Assembly (NCBI RefSeq): GCF_014534685.1
Contig: NZ_JACVVX010000001.1
Coordinates: 1 to 64,000, forward strand
DNA from: Oryzicola mucosus
GTDB taxonomy: Bacteria > Pseudomonadota > Alphaproteobacteria > Rhizobiales > Rhizobiaceae
Direction of reading: 5' to 3'
Length of the DNA: 64,000 bases
This document shows positions 9,154-19,945 of this stretch, in pieces. Made by a program: the position numbers and the translations under genes. The notes below the pieces were generated by a model. It made no database searches. It had not been told where the DNA came from and worked only from the letters and a program-made list of their open reading frames with translations. Numbering within the stretch: the first letter of the stretch is position 1; each line of letters opens with the position of its first letter.

Positions 9154-9567
9154 TCAGGATCGGTCGTCATAGGGATTCAGCAGTTTGACGCCGATATTCT
9201 GGTAATCCCTGATGTTGCGGGTGACGAGCGTCAAATCGTGCTCGAGCGCGGTGGCGGCAATGAGCAGATCGGGGGCGGTGTTGCCAATCTCGAAGGTCAG
9301 GATGCCCCAGCGCTTCATGATCGGCACGGTCAGCGGCAGGATGTTGGCATCGTAGTCGGCAACAACACCGTCGAGCCAGTTCCTGTATTGCCCGGCGCGC
9401 TGCGGCTCGCAGTCTTCGATCTTGCGGATGCCGCGCGCTATCTCGCCCACCGTCACGACGCTGAGAAACAGCGGCTTATCCGCACTAGCCTCCAGCCAGG
9501 CAATCGCATTCGCATCGCGGGCCGGCTTGAACCCTTCCGACAGCACCATCGTGTCGATCAGAAACAT
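9154..9567 (-). CDS. vapC: PIN-domain toxin (VapC family)
   Basis: A 137-residue PIN-domain ribonuclease. The acidic metal-binding residues are visible: Asp5 in FLIDTMVLSE, Glu42 in VTVGEIARG, Asp100 in APDLLIAATA, and Asp121 in TRNIRDYQNIGV. VapC toxins cleave RNA, often initiator tRNA or rRNA, when free of antitoxin. It starts eight bases after the antitoxin stop, the usual operon order with the antitoxin first. No lesion is visible. Confidence 0.9.
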   Translation of the reverse strand: MFLIDTMVLSEGFKPARDANAIAWLEASADKPLFLSVVTVGEIARGIRKIEDCEPQRAGQYRNWLDGVVADYDANILPLTVPIMKRWGILTFEIGNTAPDLLIAATALEHDLTLVTRNIRDYQNIGVKLLNPYDDRS

Positions 9568-9575
9568 GGGCGGCT

Positions 9576-9860
9576 TCAGCCGAAAAGGTCGAGGTCGCGC
9601 GGAACTGATGGATAGACGCCCCTATCGTCGAAGACATCCTCGAACCCTGCGGGCAGCACGGGCGCGTCCAGCACATGCTCGACGAGGCTGCGCCTGGGTC
9701 GCATATCCAGGCTGGTCAGCCGCTCATATTCTTCCGCCGACAAGACGACCACGGCATCGACGCCGCGCTTGGTGACATGCTGCGGCTCGCCGCGCTGCGC
9801 GGCTTCCACCACGGCGGAAAACCTGTTCTTGGCGTCTTGCAGGGTCCAGGCTCTGGCCAT
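9576..9860 (-). CDS. Phd/YefM-type antitoxin
   Basis: A 94-residue antitoxin. The N-terminal DNA-binding half, ARAWTLQDAKNRFSAVVEAA then GEPQHVTKRGVDAVVVLSAEEYERL, is typical Phd/YefM. The C-terminal tail is rich in acidic and hydrophobic residues, as expected for the toxin-binding segment. ATG 9860 is preferred because the GGAGG between the two in-frame ATGs serves it; the ATG at 9872 overlaps that site. It should neutralise the downstream PIN toxin and repress its own promoter. Confidence 0.9.
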   Translation of the reverse strand: MARAWTLQDAKNRFSAVVEAAQRGEPQHVTKRGVDAVVVLSAEEYERLTSLDMRPRRSLVEHVLDAPVLPAGFEDVFDDRGVYPSVPRDLDLFG

Positions 9861-9874
9861 CGCAGCCTCCATCT

Positions 9875-9894
9875 GGCTAGATAGTAGGCTAGCC
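9875..9894. promoter_or_regulatory. candidate autoregulatory operator of the toxin-antitoxin pair
   Basis: GGCTA at 9875-9879 and TAGCC at 9890-9894 flank a 10-base spacer, and GGCTAGCC at 9887-9894 is itself palindromic. The site is just upstream of the antitoxin start, where Phd-type proteins bind. Assignment is by position and symmetry only. Confidence 0.35.
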
Positions 9895-9921
9895 GAGAGC
9901 GACGTTCAATCCCGCGCAAAC

Positions 9922-9954
9922 AGAAGGGCCGGAGCATGTCGCCCCGGCCCTTCT
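9922..9954 (-). terminator. katG terminator hairpin
   Basis: AGAAGGGCCGG (9922-9932) pairs with CCGGCCCTTCT (9944-9954), an 11-base-pair stem with an 11-base loop, 24 bases after the katG stop. On the minus strand it is followed by CTGTTTG, a weak T-run. Confidence 0.65.
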
Positions 9955-9977
9955 CATTTCCATCAGGCAACCAGACC

Positions 9978-12263
<2,286 letters not shown>

Positions 12264-12418
12264 TCACTCCAAATCATGTCCGCGCGTCCCCTCAAGGCCT
12301 GCGCGGCCGGTTGTCTAGAATCCGCTCGTCTGCCGAGTGGGGTCTTTCGATGTATCGCCCTGACGCACCTGACCGATTTTCGGCTGGGCACATGCAGTTG
12401 GATATCCGGCATCGCCTG

Positions 12419-12535
12419 CTACAGGCGACCGCCAAATTCGTCTTCGAGATGCTGCGCCATTTCAGCAGGCGCGACCAAGGAGAGAGCAACCGTCGAAACG
12501 CACATGGCTGCGGCTTGTTTCGTCGGTTTCGTCAT
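12419..12535 (-). CDS. possible 38-residue small protein upstream of katG
   Basis: ATG at 12535 is preceded by GGGAGG with an eight-base gap, and the frame stays open for 38 codons to TAG. The peptide begins MTKPTKQAAAMCVSTVALSL and has a weakly hydrophobic centre. It resembles nothing I know. It lies in the katG-oxyR spacer in the katG direction and could be a leader peptide, a short gene, or chance. Confidence 0.3.
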   Translation of the reverse strand: MTKPTKQAAAMCVSTVALSLVAPAEMAQHLEDEFGGRL

Positions 12536-12645
12536 GGCCGAAGCCTCCCTGCTTGGGTTTTGCCGAATTTCGTTCAAGCGCTAGCGCTCATTCCTTGGAA
12601 CGATTCCAGACTAAACGGGGATTTCGATAAAGCCAAATTGTCTTT

Positions 12646-12663
12646 CCTATTTGTTCTGATAGG
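12646..12663. promoter_or_regulatory. candidate OxyR site in the katG-oxyR spacer
   Basis: CCTAT at 12646-12650 and ATAGG at 12659-12663 form an inverted repeat with an eight-base spacer, nine bases before the oxyR ATG. GATAAAG at 12626 extends the AT-rich pattern upstream. OxyR-type sites use ATAG/CTAT elements at one-turn spacing, and LysR regulators usually bind next to their own divergent gene. Confidence 0.4.
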
Positions 12664-12671
12664 TTTTTCTT

Positions 12672-13577
12672 ATGATCCGCTTGACTGTCCGCCAGATGCA
12701 ATATTTCGAAGCGCTCGCACAAACCCTGCATTTCGGGCGCGCGGCGGAGCTTGCCGGCGTAAGCCAGCCCGCCCTGTCGGCGCAGATCGCGGAGATGGAG
12801 GAAAAGCTCGGCTGCGCCCTGTTCGAGCGTGGCCGCAAGACCGTGCGCATGACCGAGGACGCAACCGTTTTGCAGCCGCGAATCGAGAGCGTGCTGGCGC
12901 AGCTGCGCGACATCGAAAGCATGGCGCGGCGTGGCCGCCTTGCCATGGAAGGCCGGTTCCGGCTCGGCATCATTCCCACGGTTGCACCCTATCTCTTGCC
13001 GCAGGTGCTGCCTGCCCTTCGCGACCGCTTTCCGACACTTCGGGTCGAATTGCGCGAGGCGATCACGGCGACGCTGGCCGAAGAGGCCGCCGGCGGCCGC
13101 ATCGACGCCTTCGTCGCGGCAACCCCGCTCGACTTTCCCGGCCTTGTGACGGAGGCTCTGTTCACTGATCGATTTTTCCTCGCCGTACCGGCCAACGATC
13201 CGGAACTGGTCGATCCGCCGGTGCCGCCGGACAGCCCGGCGATGGAACGGCTGATGCTTCTGGAGGAAGGCCACTGCCTGCGCGAACAGGCGCTCGCGGT
13301 CTGCGGCGCCGTCAAGCCGGTGGCGATGGCCAATTACGGCGCGACCAGCCTGACCACACTGCTGCAGATGGTGGCGCATGGCCTGGGCGTTACGCTGATT
13401 CCTGAAATGGCGGCACGGCCGGCGGAAGAATCCAGGGACATCCGCGTGGTGCCCTTCGCCGAGCCGATGCCGGCGCGTCAGCTATGCCTGGCGTGGCGGC
13501 GCAGCAGCCCGCGCCACAACGAATGCGTGGAGCTTGCCGGCATCGTCAGGGGACTGCACGGCCAATTGCAGCGGTGA
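12672..13577 (+). CDS. oxyR: hydrogen peroxide-sensing LysR regulator OxyR
   Basis: 301 residues. The LysR winged helix-turn-helix is at the N terminus ([33 protein letters not shown]), followed by the periplasmic-binding-like sensor domain. [17 protein letters not shown] holds Cys202 and Cys211, nine residues apart, matching the redox pair Cys199/Cys208 of E. coli OxyR. Peroxide should form the disulfide and activate divergent katG. Its end overlaps the convergent hisG gene by 32 bases. Confidence 0.95.
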   Translation: MIRLTVRQMQYFEALAQTLHFGRAAELAGVSQPALSAQIAEMEEKLGCALFERGRKTVRMTEDATVLQPRIESVLAQLRDIESMARRGRLAMEGRFRLGIIPTVAPYLLPQVLPALRDRFPTLRVELREAITATLAEEAAGGRIDAFVAATPLDFPGLVTEALFTDRFFLAVPANDPELVDPPVPPDSPAMERLMLLEEGHCLREQALAVCGAVKPVAMANYGATSLTTLLQMVAHGLGVTLIPEMAARPAEESRDIRVVPFAEPMPARQLCLAWRRSSPRHNECVELAGIVRGLHGQLQR

Positions 13578-14247
13578 TAGCCTCCACTGTGGCTTGATCC
13601 GGGAGGCTGCGCTGGCGCAGCGAAGCGACCAGGCAGGCCTGCGATTTCAGGATCACACCATCGCTCAGGATTTTCAGATGGTTGGCGCGCAAGGTCGAGC
13701 CCGTCGTGGTGATGTCGACGATGACATCCGCCGATCCGGCCGCCGGCGCGCCCTCGGTCGCGCCCAGGCTCTCGACGATGCGATAGACCTGGATGCCGTG
13801 CATCTGCGAAAAGAACTGCTGCGTCAGCCGCCAATATTTGGTGGCGATGCGCAGCCGCCGGCCATGGCGCTGGCGGAAATCCGCGGCGACATCGTCGAGG
13901 TCGGCCATGGTGTCGACGTCGAGCCAGATATCCGGCACAGCCACCACAACATCGGCAAAGCCGAAGCCGAGACGGGCCGAAATCGTTGCCTTGCGTTCCC
14001 AATCGGCGACATTCTCGCGCAGCAGATCCTCGCCTGTGATGCCGAGGTCGACCGCGCCGCGGCCGATTTCTCCGGCAATCTCCGACGCCGACAGGAAGGC
14101 GATTTCGATATCGTCGCGTCCCATGATCCGCGCACGATAGCGCCTGTCATCCTCGGGCAGGGTCACCTCCAGCCCGGCCCTGGCCATGACCTCAAGCGAC
14201 AATTCCTTCAGCCGTCCCTTGGACGGCATGGCGAGCGTGACAGCCAT
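13546..14247 (-). CDS. hisG: ATP phosphoribosyltransferase catalytic subunit, short form
   Basis: First enzyme of histidine synthesis, joining ATP and PRPP. The 233-residue length is that of the short form lacking the C-terminal ACT-like regulatory domain, which needs HisZ. Family blocks are [28 protein letters not shown] and the PRPP loop [20 protein letters not shown]. Its start overlaps the hisZ stop by one base (TGATG), so the subunits are translationally coupled. The final 32 bases overlap the convergent oxyR gene. Confidence 0.96.
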   Translation of the reverse strand: MAVTLAMPSKGRLKELSLEVMARAGLEVTLPEDDRRYRARIMGRDDIEIAFLSASEIAGEIGRGAVDLGITGEDLLRENVADWERKATISARLGFGFADVVVAVPDIWLDVDTMADLDDVAADFRQRHGRRLRIATKYWRLTQQFFSQMHGIQVYRIVESLGATEGAPAAGSADVIVDITTTGSTLRANHLKILSDGVILKSQACLVASLRQRSLPDQATVEAITAAIGRAVP

Positions 14248-15365
14248 CAGCGAGCCTCCCGCAGCGCTTCGATGCGGTCGATCCAGACCGAGAAGCCGAC
14301 GCCGGGAATGGTTTTTTTCGCGCCCAGCAGCGTCAGAAGCCGGTCGTATCGCCCGCCGCCCGCCAGAGGCCGATCGAGGCCCACGGCCGAGATTTCGAAG
14401 ACGAGACCGGTGTAATAATCGAGCGGCCGGCCGAACGCCGCGTCGTAGCGAATAGCGTCCACCGGCAAGCCGTTGGCGGCAATAGCCTCGACCCGCGCCG
14501 CGAAACTGGCAAGGGCCGCACCCAGCGAGAGCTTGGCATCGGCGGCGAAAGCCTGCAACGCGCGCGGCGCATCGGTCAGCGGCACGTCGATGTCGAGGAA
14601 CGTTTTCAGAGCCGCGAACGCCTCCGACGACAGCCTGACGGAGCGCAGTTCCGCCTTTTCGACCAGCCGGCGTGCGATATCGGCGGGGGTGCGCCCGGCC
14701 GATGGAGACAGGCCGGTAGCTTCCATGCCCTCGGCGATATGGGCTGCCAGCGCCTCGGTGTCGCCGGCCATGAGCAGCGATGCGGCGGGCTCCTCAAGCG
14801 AGCTGTTGCGCGAGGGATTGGACAGGTCGGCCAGGGCCGCTTCCAGCATCGGTGCCGAACCGAAGGCGCGGGCGAGCCTCATGCGCCAGCCGCGCGGCAG
14901 CCCTAGCGCTGCAAGCACTGCCTCGAAAATCGTCTGGTCGCCGAGGGTGACCGTCAGCTCGGTTGCGGGCAAGCAGAGCGAAAGCAGCGCATGCGCATCG
15001 GCAACCGAGCGCGCATCGGCGAGTGCGATGTTCGTGTCGCCCAAGTCTTCGATGCCGGCCTGGAAGAACTCGTTGCCGCCTTCGCGATGCTGCCGGAACA
15101 CCTCGCCGAGATAGGAATAGCGGCGCGGCGTGCCCGATTGCGAGGCGATGTGATCGAGACAGACGGGGATGGTGAATTCGGGCCGCAGGCACAGCGCCTC
15201 GCCGGTCTCGCTTTCGGTCAGGAAGATGCGGCGGCGCAGATCCTCGCCCGCCATGTCGAGAAACGGATCGGCCGGCTGCAGCACAGGCACGTCGACCTGA
15301 TCGGCTCCGCGCGCTGCGAAGAGCTTTATGACATCCGCTGCAATGACGGGATAGCGCGGGGTCAT
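14247..15365 (-). CDS. hisZ: ATP phosphoribosyltransferase regulatory subunit HisZ
   Basis: 372 residues with a class II aminoacyl-tRNA synthetase-like fold, a HisS paralogue without tRNA charging. Visible blocks are [66 protein letters not shown] and [14 protein letters not shown]. It forms the hetero-octameric enzyme with short HisG. It sits between hisS and hisG on the same strand; the 204-base gap to hisS is filled by palindromic repeats, so it may have its own promoter or rely on read-through. Confidence 0.95.
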   Translation of the reverse strand: MTPRYPVIAADVIKLFAARGADQVDVPVLQPADPFLDMAGEDLRRRIFLTESETGEALCLRPEFTIPVCLDHIASQSGTPRRYSYLGEVFRQHREGGNEFFQAGIEDLGDTNIALADARSVADAHALLSLCLPATELTVTLGDQTIFEAVLAALGLPRGWRMRLARAFGSAPMLEAALADLSNPSRNSSLEEPAASLLMAGDTEALAAHIAEGMEATGLSPSAGRTPADIARRLVEKAELRSVRLSSEAFAALKTFLDIDVPLTDAPRALQAFAADAKLSLGAALASFAARVEAIAANGLPVDAIRYDAAFGRPLDYYTGLVFEISAVGLDRPLAGGGRYDRLLTLLGAKKTIPGVGFSVWIDRIEALREAR

Positions 15366-15379
15366 TGGGCTCTGCCTTC

Positions 15380-15555
15380 CCTTCTCCCCCTGCGGGAGAA
15401 GGTGGATCGGCGCGCAGCGCCGAGACGGATGAGGGGTGCTGGACGGAGTAAAACCCCCGCAATTTCAATATAGCTTTGCGATGCAGCGATCCACGCAACA
15501 CCCCTCATCCGACCTCGCTTCGCTCGGCCACCTTCTCCCACAAGGGGAGAAGGTG
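15380..15555. repeat. paired REP-like palindromic repeats between hisS and hisZ
   Basis: Two related units lie head to head: 15380-15438 (CTTCTCCCCCTGCGGGAGAA to GGATGAGGGGTG) and 15499-15555 (CACCCCTCATCC, a GCTTCGCTCGGC module, CTTCTCCC, GGGGAGAAGG). Each unit has its own CTTCTCCC/GGGAGAAG hairpin, and the pair can fold into a larger structure. The same module recurs at 17962-18113 and 19830-19911. Confidence 0.8.
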
Positions 15556-15569
15556 AGATCGACGCACCT

Positions 15570-17360
15570 TCACCCACCCGACTTCTCCGCCGCCTGAGCG
15601 TCCAGTATTCCGCGCACGGTGGCGACGAGGTCCGCCTGCGGCACCGTCACCTGTCCGGGCCGCGCTTCCTTGTATTCGGCATTGTCGGCGATGCCGGCGG
15701 CGATTTCGGCGCCGGCCACCATGTCCTTGATCTGGACCATCGGGCGAGGATTGCCGCTCTCATCCACCGCGTTGCGCTCATCGCCGCCCTGGATGACGAC
15801 GACCGGCGCGCCGCGACGGTCGGCATATTTCATCTGCGGCTTCATGCCCGAACCGCCGAGATACATTTCGGCGCGGATGCCGGCCTGGCGCAGTTGCGAC
15901 ACCATCTTCTGGTAGCCGCCGAGGCTTTCGGTGTCGCGGTCCATGACCAGCACGACGACCGGGCCGACGACATCGGAGGTGTCGAGCTTGCCGAGGTTTT
16001 TGAGGGCTGTCATCAGCCGCGAGACACCTATGGAAAAGCCGGTTGCCGGTACAGGTTCGCCGCGAAAACGCGAAACCAACCCGTCGTAACGCCCGCCGCC
16101 ACCCACCGAACCGAAGCGCACGATCTGGCCTTCGTCATTGGGGATTTCGGCCAGCAACTCGGCCTCATAGACCGGACCGGTGTAATATTCGAGGCCACGG
16201 ACGACGGAGGGGTCGATAAGGATGCGGCCCGAACCATACTTCGAAGCTTCTGAGAGACTTGCAATCTGCTCAAGCTCGTCAAGTGCCTGTGAAACAAGCG
16301 GATTATCGCCGAACTGACTCCGATATCTCTGCACGGTTAACGCGTTGTCGATCCGAAGCCGGTAGTCGTCTGAACCGAAACGTGTGCGTATGACCAGATC
16401 ATCTTCCCAAGTCTCTCTGTGCGACGTGCCTGGCTGGTGATACCCAAAAGGAAAGCCAAATATGAAGCCGAACAACGAGTCGATTTGAGCGTCGTCCAAT
16501 CCAATACGCTTGCGTGTTTCCTCGATATCGAGATTCCACTTGCGCGCAAACAGGCTTGAGAGATCACTTGCAGCCAACGTGCTAGCCGTTATCAGATCGC
16601 GGATTCTCTCCCTCCGCTGCTCCAAATCGCCCGCTTCTACGAAACTTATAATTGCCTCAACTTGCTCAGTTGGTAGTTCAGCGCCCTTCGTGAAATCGCC
16701 GCTGTCGTCGACTCTGCCTTTAGAAAGCAGTTGCCTCACACCCTCCGCCCCAAGGCGGTCACGCTTGTCAATCGCACGGAGAACATCAAGGCGCTTTGCG
16801 GCCGGCACGCCGACGCTGTCCATGATGCCATCAATGAGCTTTCGATTGTTGACACGGATGACATACTCCCCGCGCTTGATGCCGAGCGCTTCCATCACGT
16901 CGGCCATCATCATGCACATTTCGGCGTCGGCGGCGACGCCCGGCGTGCCCACCGTGTCGGCGTCGAACTGCATGAACTGGCGGAAGCGGCCGGGACCGGG
17001 CTTTTCGTTGCGGAACACCCAGCCTGAACGATAGCTGCGGAAGGGTTTGGGCAGGCGCTCGAAATTCTCGGCGACGAAACGCGCCATCGGCGCGGTCAGG
17101 TCGTAGCGCAGCGACAGCCACTGCTCGTCATCGTCCTGGAAGGAAAAGACGCCTTCGTTGGGCCGGTCCTGGTCGGGCAGGAACTTGCCCAGCGCATCGG
17201 TGTATTCGATCAGCGGCTGGTCGGCCGGCTCGAAGCCATAGAGCTCGTAGACCTCGCGGATTTTCGACATCATCGTCTCGGCGGCCCGGATATCGCCGGG
17301 CATGCGATCGACAAAACCGCGCGGCAGCCTCGCTTTCATCTTTTCCGTCTTGTCGGCCAT
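15570..17360 (-). CDS. hisS: histidyl-tRNA synthetase with an extra internal segment
   Basis: Class II synthetase charging tRNA-His. Motif 2 lies at about 107-137 ([20 protein letters not shown]), the histidine-specific [12 protein letters not shown] at 390-401, motif 3 at 420-449 ([23 protein letters not shown]), and the anticodon-binding domain at about 455-590. At 596 residues it is about 90-100 longer than the roughly 500-residue alphaproteobacterial form I know. The extra part is about residues 246-352 (16305-16625), between the [11 protein letters not shown] region and [19 protein letters not shown] hand count of 16321-16620 gives about 53% G+C, against 63% at 15961-16020 and 73% at 16921-16980. 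The frame is intact and all catalytic motifs are present. Confidence 0.95.
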   Translation of the reverse strand: MADKTEKMKARLPRGFVDRMPGDIRAAETMMSKIREVYELYGFEPADQPLIEYTDALGKFLPDQDRPNEGVFSFQDDDEQWLSLRYDLTAPMARFVAENFERLPKPFRSYRSGWVFRNEKPGPGRFRQFMQFDADTVGTPGVAADAEMCMMMADVMEALGIKRGEYVIRVNNRKLIDGIMDSVGVPAAKRLDVLRAIDKRDRLGAEGVRQLLSKGRVDDSGDFTKGAELPTEQVEAIISFVEAGDLEQRRERIRDLITASTLAASDLSSLFARKWNLDIEETRKRIGLDDAQIDSLFGFIFGFPFGYHQPGTSHRETWEDDLVIRTRFGSDDYRLRIDNALTVQRYRSQFGDNPLVSQALDELEQIASLSEASKYGSGRILIDPSVVRGLEYYTGPVYEAELLAEIPNDEGQIVRFGSVGGGGRYDGLVSRFRGEPVPATGFSIGVSRLMTALKNLGKLDTSDVVGPVVVLVMDRDTESLGGYQKMVSQLRQAGIRAEMYLGGSGMKPQMKYADRRGAPVVVIQGGDERNAVDESGNPRPMVQIKDMVAGAEIAAGIADNAEYKEARPGQVTVPQADLVATVRGILDAQAAEKSGG

Positions 17361-17679
17361 GGTCGAAACTTCCGCAATTGCCCTGAACCGCCCCGAAAAA
17401 GGGCGCGCCGTGTCCTAACCGATATGGGTTTTGGCGACAAGGGTTTGCGGCCAGGGCGAAACCGATGGGGCATCGGCAGGCGAAGCGTTAACGGCTGTCA
17501 ACACTTGGGGCAAAACCGCCGCAATTGAGGGAACCGAAGACAAGAATTTGCCGCGAGAACGTCCTCAGGAACTCAACATCTTCGTTTACACCCGATTCGA
17601 AACAAAAACGCACCCCATATGACATCGAACCGATACAGGCCGGCGTCATAAGGTTGCGTAGAAACATGAGGGATAGACC
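17361..17679. other. hisS upstream spacer
   Basis: 319 bases without a supported gene. It should hold the hisS promoter and, near 17660-17679, the GAGGGA ribosome-binding site of the small plus-strand gene that follows. No repeat or RNA structure was recognised. Confidence 0.4.
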
Positions 17680-17928
17680 ATGCACGCCAGCCAGACCAAG
17701 CTGGCGGCTTCGATGCCGCCGGCCAAGATCATCATGATGCCTACGAAAGCCACCGCTCCGATACGCGGGTTCTCGGCCGGCAGCGTCATCGAGGCGCAGA
17801 AGGCGACCGAAGAGAACAGCCCGGCGCGCAACCTGCTGCTGTTCGGCATGCTCGTCGTCTACCCCGCCTTCGTCGCACTGGTGATCCTGATGCTGGGCAT
17901 GGCCTATCTGAGCCCGGGCGGGATTTAA
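17680..17928 (+). CDS. small single-pass membrane protein, unknown function
   Basis: 82 residues starting at an ATG with GAGGGA six bases upstream. The N-terminal half is polar and basic. Residues about 51-77 (NLLLFGMLVVYPAFVALVIL) form one transmembrane helix, and the protein ends shortly after. It is not recognised as a known family. It lies alone between the divergent hisS promoter region and palindromic repeats. A frame on the opposite strand (17646-17849) is also hydrophobic but has worse start signals. Confidence 0.5.
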   Translation: MHASQTKLAASMPPAKIIMMPTKATAPIRGFSAGSVIEAQKATEENSPARNLLLFGMLVVYPAFVALVILMLGMAYLSPGGI

Positions 17929-17961
17929 GGGGCTGTCCTTCGAATTCCACTGCGGCTTTAA

Positions 17962-18113
17962 CCCCCCCTCACCGCCTCGCTGCGCTCGGCACCTCTCCCC
18001 CATTCATGGGGCGAGGAACCCAGGTTCTGCAAAGTTTGCGACCTGCAAAGCAGCGGTTCCTCTCCCCCTGACAGGGGGAGAGGTGGTTTGCAAAGCAAAC
18101 CGGTGAGGGGGTG
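17962..18113. repeat. REP-like palindromic repeat pair
   Basis: CCCCCTCACCG, a GCTGCGCTCGGC module and CACCTCTCCCCC are followed at 18057-18113 by CCTCTCCCCCTGACAGGGGG, AGAGGTGG, an inner GGTTTGC-AAA-GCAAACC hairpin and GGTGAGGGGGTG. It lies between the small membrane protein and tag and belongs to the same family as the hisS-hisZ repeats. Confidence 0.75.
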
Positions 18114-18139
18114 CTGAGTTTTTACAGGGCAGACTACGC

Positions 18140-18784
18140 CTATCCCGGCCGCTTGAGATTCGCCCGCAGCTTTTCGATACCCGCGCGGCAGGCGCAGCCT
18201 TCGATGTGGTCATTGACCAGTCCCATGGCCTGCATGAAGGCATAGACCGTCGTCGGCCCGACGAAGCTCCAGCCGCGCTTCTTCAACTCCTTCGAAATCC
18301 GTATCGACACCGGCGTCGTCGGATTGGCCCGCAATGTCGCATAGTCCATGGTCGCAGGGCGCTCCTCGGCTGTCGGCTCGAAGCTCCAGAAGAACGCCGC
18401 AAGCGAGCCGGCTTCCTTGACCAGGTCCTGCGCGCGGCGGGCGTTGTTGATGGTCGAGACGATCTTGCCGCGGTGGCGGATGATGCCGGCATTGCCGACC
18501 AGACGCTCGACATCGGCGTCGCCGAACCGAGCCACCTCGTCGAAGTCGAAACCGCAAAAAGCCTCTCGGAAATTCTCCCGCTTGCGCAGAATGGTCAGCC
18601 AGGACAGGCCCGACTGGAACCCTTCCAGGCAGATTTTTTCGAACAGGCGGCGGTCGTCGGTTACCGGCCTGCCCCATTCGTTGTCGTGGTAATGCAGGTA
18701 GTCGGGCAGCGCGCCCGGCCAGGAACAGCGCACGACGCCGTCTTCGCCTTCCATCAATCCCGTCTTTTCCAGCTCTGCCATCAT
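18140..18784 (-). CDS. tag: DNA-3-methyladenine glycosylase I
   Basis: Removes 3-methyladenine from alkylated DNA as the first step of base excision repair. The 214-residue protein shows the Tag pattern RCSWPGALPDYLHYHDNEWG, LFEKICLEGFQSGLSWLTIL, NAGIIRHRGKI, and GWSFVGPTTVYAFMQAMGLVNDH, then zinc-ligand candidates in HIEGCAC. Length is usual. It is a single-gene unit bounded by repeats on one side and the transpeptidase promoter region on the other. Confidence 0.95.
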   Translation of the reverse strand: MMAELEKTGLMEGEDGVVRCSWPGALPDYLHYHDNEWGRPVTDDRRLFEKICLEGFQSGLSWLTILRKRENFREAFCGFDFDEVARFGDADVERLVGNAGIIRHRGKIVSTINNARRAQDLVKEAGSLAAFFWSFEPTAEERPATMDYATLRANPTTPVSIRISKELKKRGWSFVGPTTVYAFMQAMGLVNDHIEGCACRAGIEKLRANLKRPG

Positions 18785-18953
18785 TCCACCCAGCCGTTCG
18801 AACCCTCTTTAACCCGCGCTTTACCAGATTCATCAACCGCGCGGTAACCACGCCGAACGCTTTACTGACAATCGCGCCTCGCGCGCATTCCGATTCACGC
18901 TTTGGTGGGCGAAGCTGGGGCTAATCGGTGCCCAGGTCAGGACGGGTAAAACC

Positions 18954-19664
18954 ATGACGAAAACGCTTGTTCTAGTGGCCACCGCCGCTCTCGCGGGACT
19001 CGCCTTCCCTGCTTTTGCGCGTGACCGCTATGCCGAGCCGCCTCCGGTGCAAGTTAGCCCACACCTTTCCGCCTCCCGCCTGCTGCAACTCAGCCGCAAG
19101 CCTGGCCAGCATGTCAGCCGCCACAGCGCGGGAGTAACGCTAGTCGCCCGCCCCGCGAAAACAGCCGTCGTTCGTGCGCCGGAACCGGGCCAGGCGCGGA
19201 GCGAGATGAACCCGATCTATCTGCCGCAGCCGGTCGCCTATGATGGCGGCGAGCCGGCCGGCACCATCATCATCGATACGAGAGAGAATTTCCTGTATCT
19301 GGTGGAGGGCGACGGCTTGGCCCGCCGCTACGGCGTTGGAACCGGCAAGCCGGGCTTCGAATGGGCTGGCACCCACACTGTAACACGCAAGGCGGAATGG
19401 CCGGACTGGCGCCCGCCATCCGAGATGATTTCGCGCGAACGCGCCAGAGGCCGCGTGCTGCCCGCCCATGTGCCGGGGGGACCGGACAATCCGCTCGGCG
19501 CCCGCGCGCTGTATCTCGGCTCGACGCTGTATCGCATCCACGGCACCAACCAGCCCTGGACGATCGGCGGCGCGGTGTCGTCAGGCTGTATCCGCATGCG
19601 CAACGAGGACGTGGTCGAACTCTACGAACGCGTGCCGGTGGGCGCGAGGGTGGTCGTGCGCTGA
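18954..19664 (+). CDS. exported L,D-transpeptidase (YkuD domain)
   Basis: 236 residues. A signal peptide covers about residues 1-22 (LVLVATAALAGLAFPAFA). The YkuD domain begins near residue 100 (AGTIIIDTRENFLYLVEGDG) and ends with the active site: His196 in RIHGTNQPWTIGG and Cys212 in SSGCIRMRNEDV. Such enzymes make 3-3 peptidoglycan cross-links or attach proteins to the wall in the periplasm. It is alone, followed by a palindromic repeat. Which of these reactions it performs cannot be read from the sequence. Confidence 0.92.
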   Translation: MTKTLVLVATAALAGLAFPAFARDRYAEPPPVQVSPHLSASRLLQLSRKPGQHVSRHSAGVTLVARPAKTAVVRAPEPGQARSEMNPIYLPQPVAYDGGEPAGTIIIDTRENFLYLVEGDGLARRYGVGTGKPGFEWAGTHTVTRKAEWPDWRPPSEMISRERARGRVLPAHVPGGPDNPLGARALYLGSTLYRIHGTNQPWTIGGAVSSGCIRMRNEDVVELYERVPVGARVVVR

Positions 19665-19829
19665 GGGCACATTTGAAGATCAAGAGATAACGGGGACGGG
19701 CCGACGCACACAACACGCAAACGGTCCGCATGGCGGAAGGGCGGTCTGGCGATATGCCGGCCGCCCTTTCGATTCTGGGATTATGTGTCTGCCATCAGAG
19801 CGCTACCTGGAACGAAATCAGCATGAGAT

Positions 19830-19911
19830 GCCCCCTCACCCGGCCTCCGCTTCGCTCGGCCACCCTCTCCCCGCCGGGGAAAGGGTGGCCCGAAGGGTCG
19901 GATGAGGGGCG
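19830..19911. repeat. REP-like palindromic repeat
   Basis: CCCCCTCACCCGGCC, GCTTCGCTCGGCCACCC, TCTCCCCGCCGGGGA, AAGGGTGGCCCGAAGGGTCG and GATGAGGGG form a nested hairpin. Same family as the units at 15380 and 17962, here between convergent ldt and glcF genes. Confidence 0.75.
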
Positions 19912-19945
19912 TGAATAAAGCTGGAACCGATCAGACTGCCCTTCT

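Noticed and set aside
7393-9615. 740-codon plus-strand frame across rsmB, the DUF1275 gene and the toxin gene
   Set aside because: It runs antisense through three well-supported genes; long antisense frames are expected at this G+C content.
15366-15569. The hisS-hisZ repeats as a rho-independent terminator
   Set aside because: The hairpins lack a T-run and belong to a dispersed repeat family, so they were listed as repeats.
17646-17849. Hydrophobic minus-strand frame overlapping the small membrane protein at 17680
   Set aside because: The plus-strand frame has a better ribosome-binding site and a more typical single helix; only one of the two is likely real.
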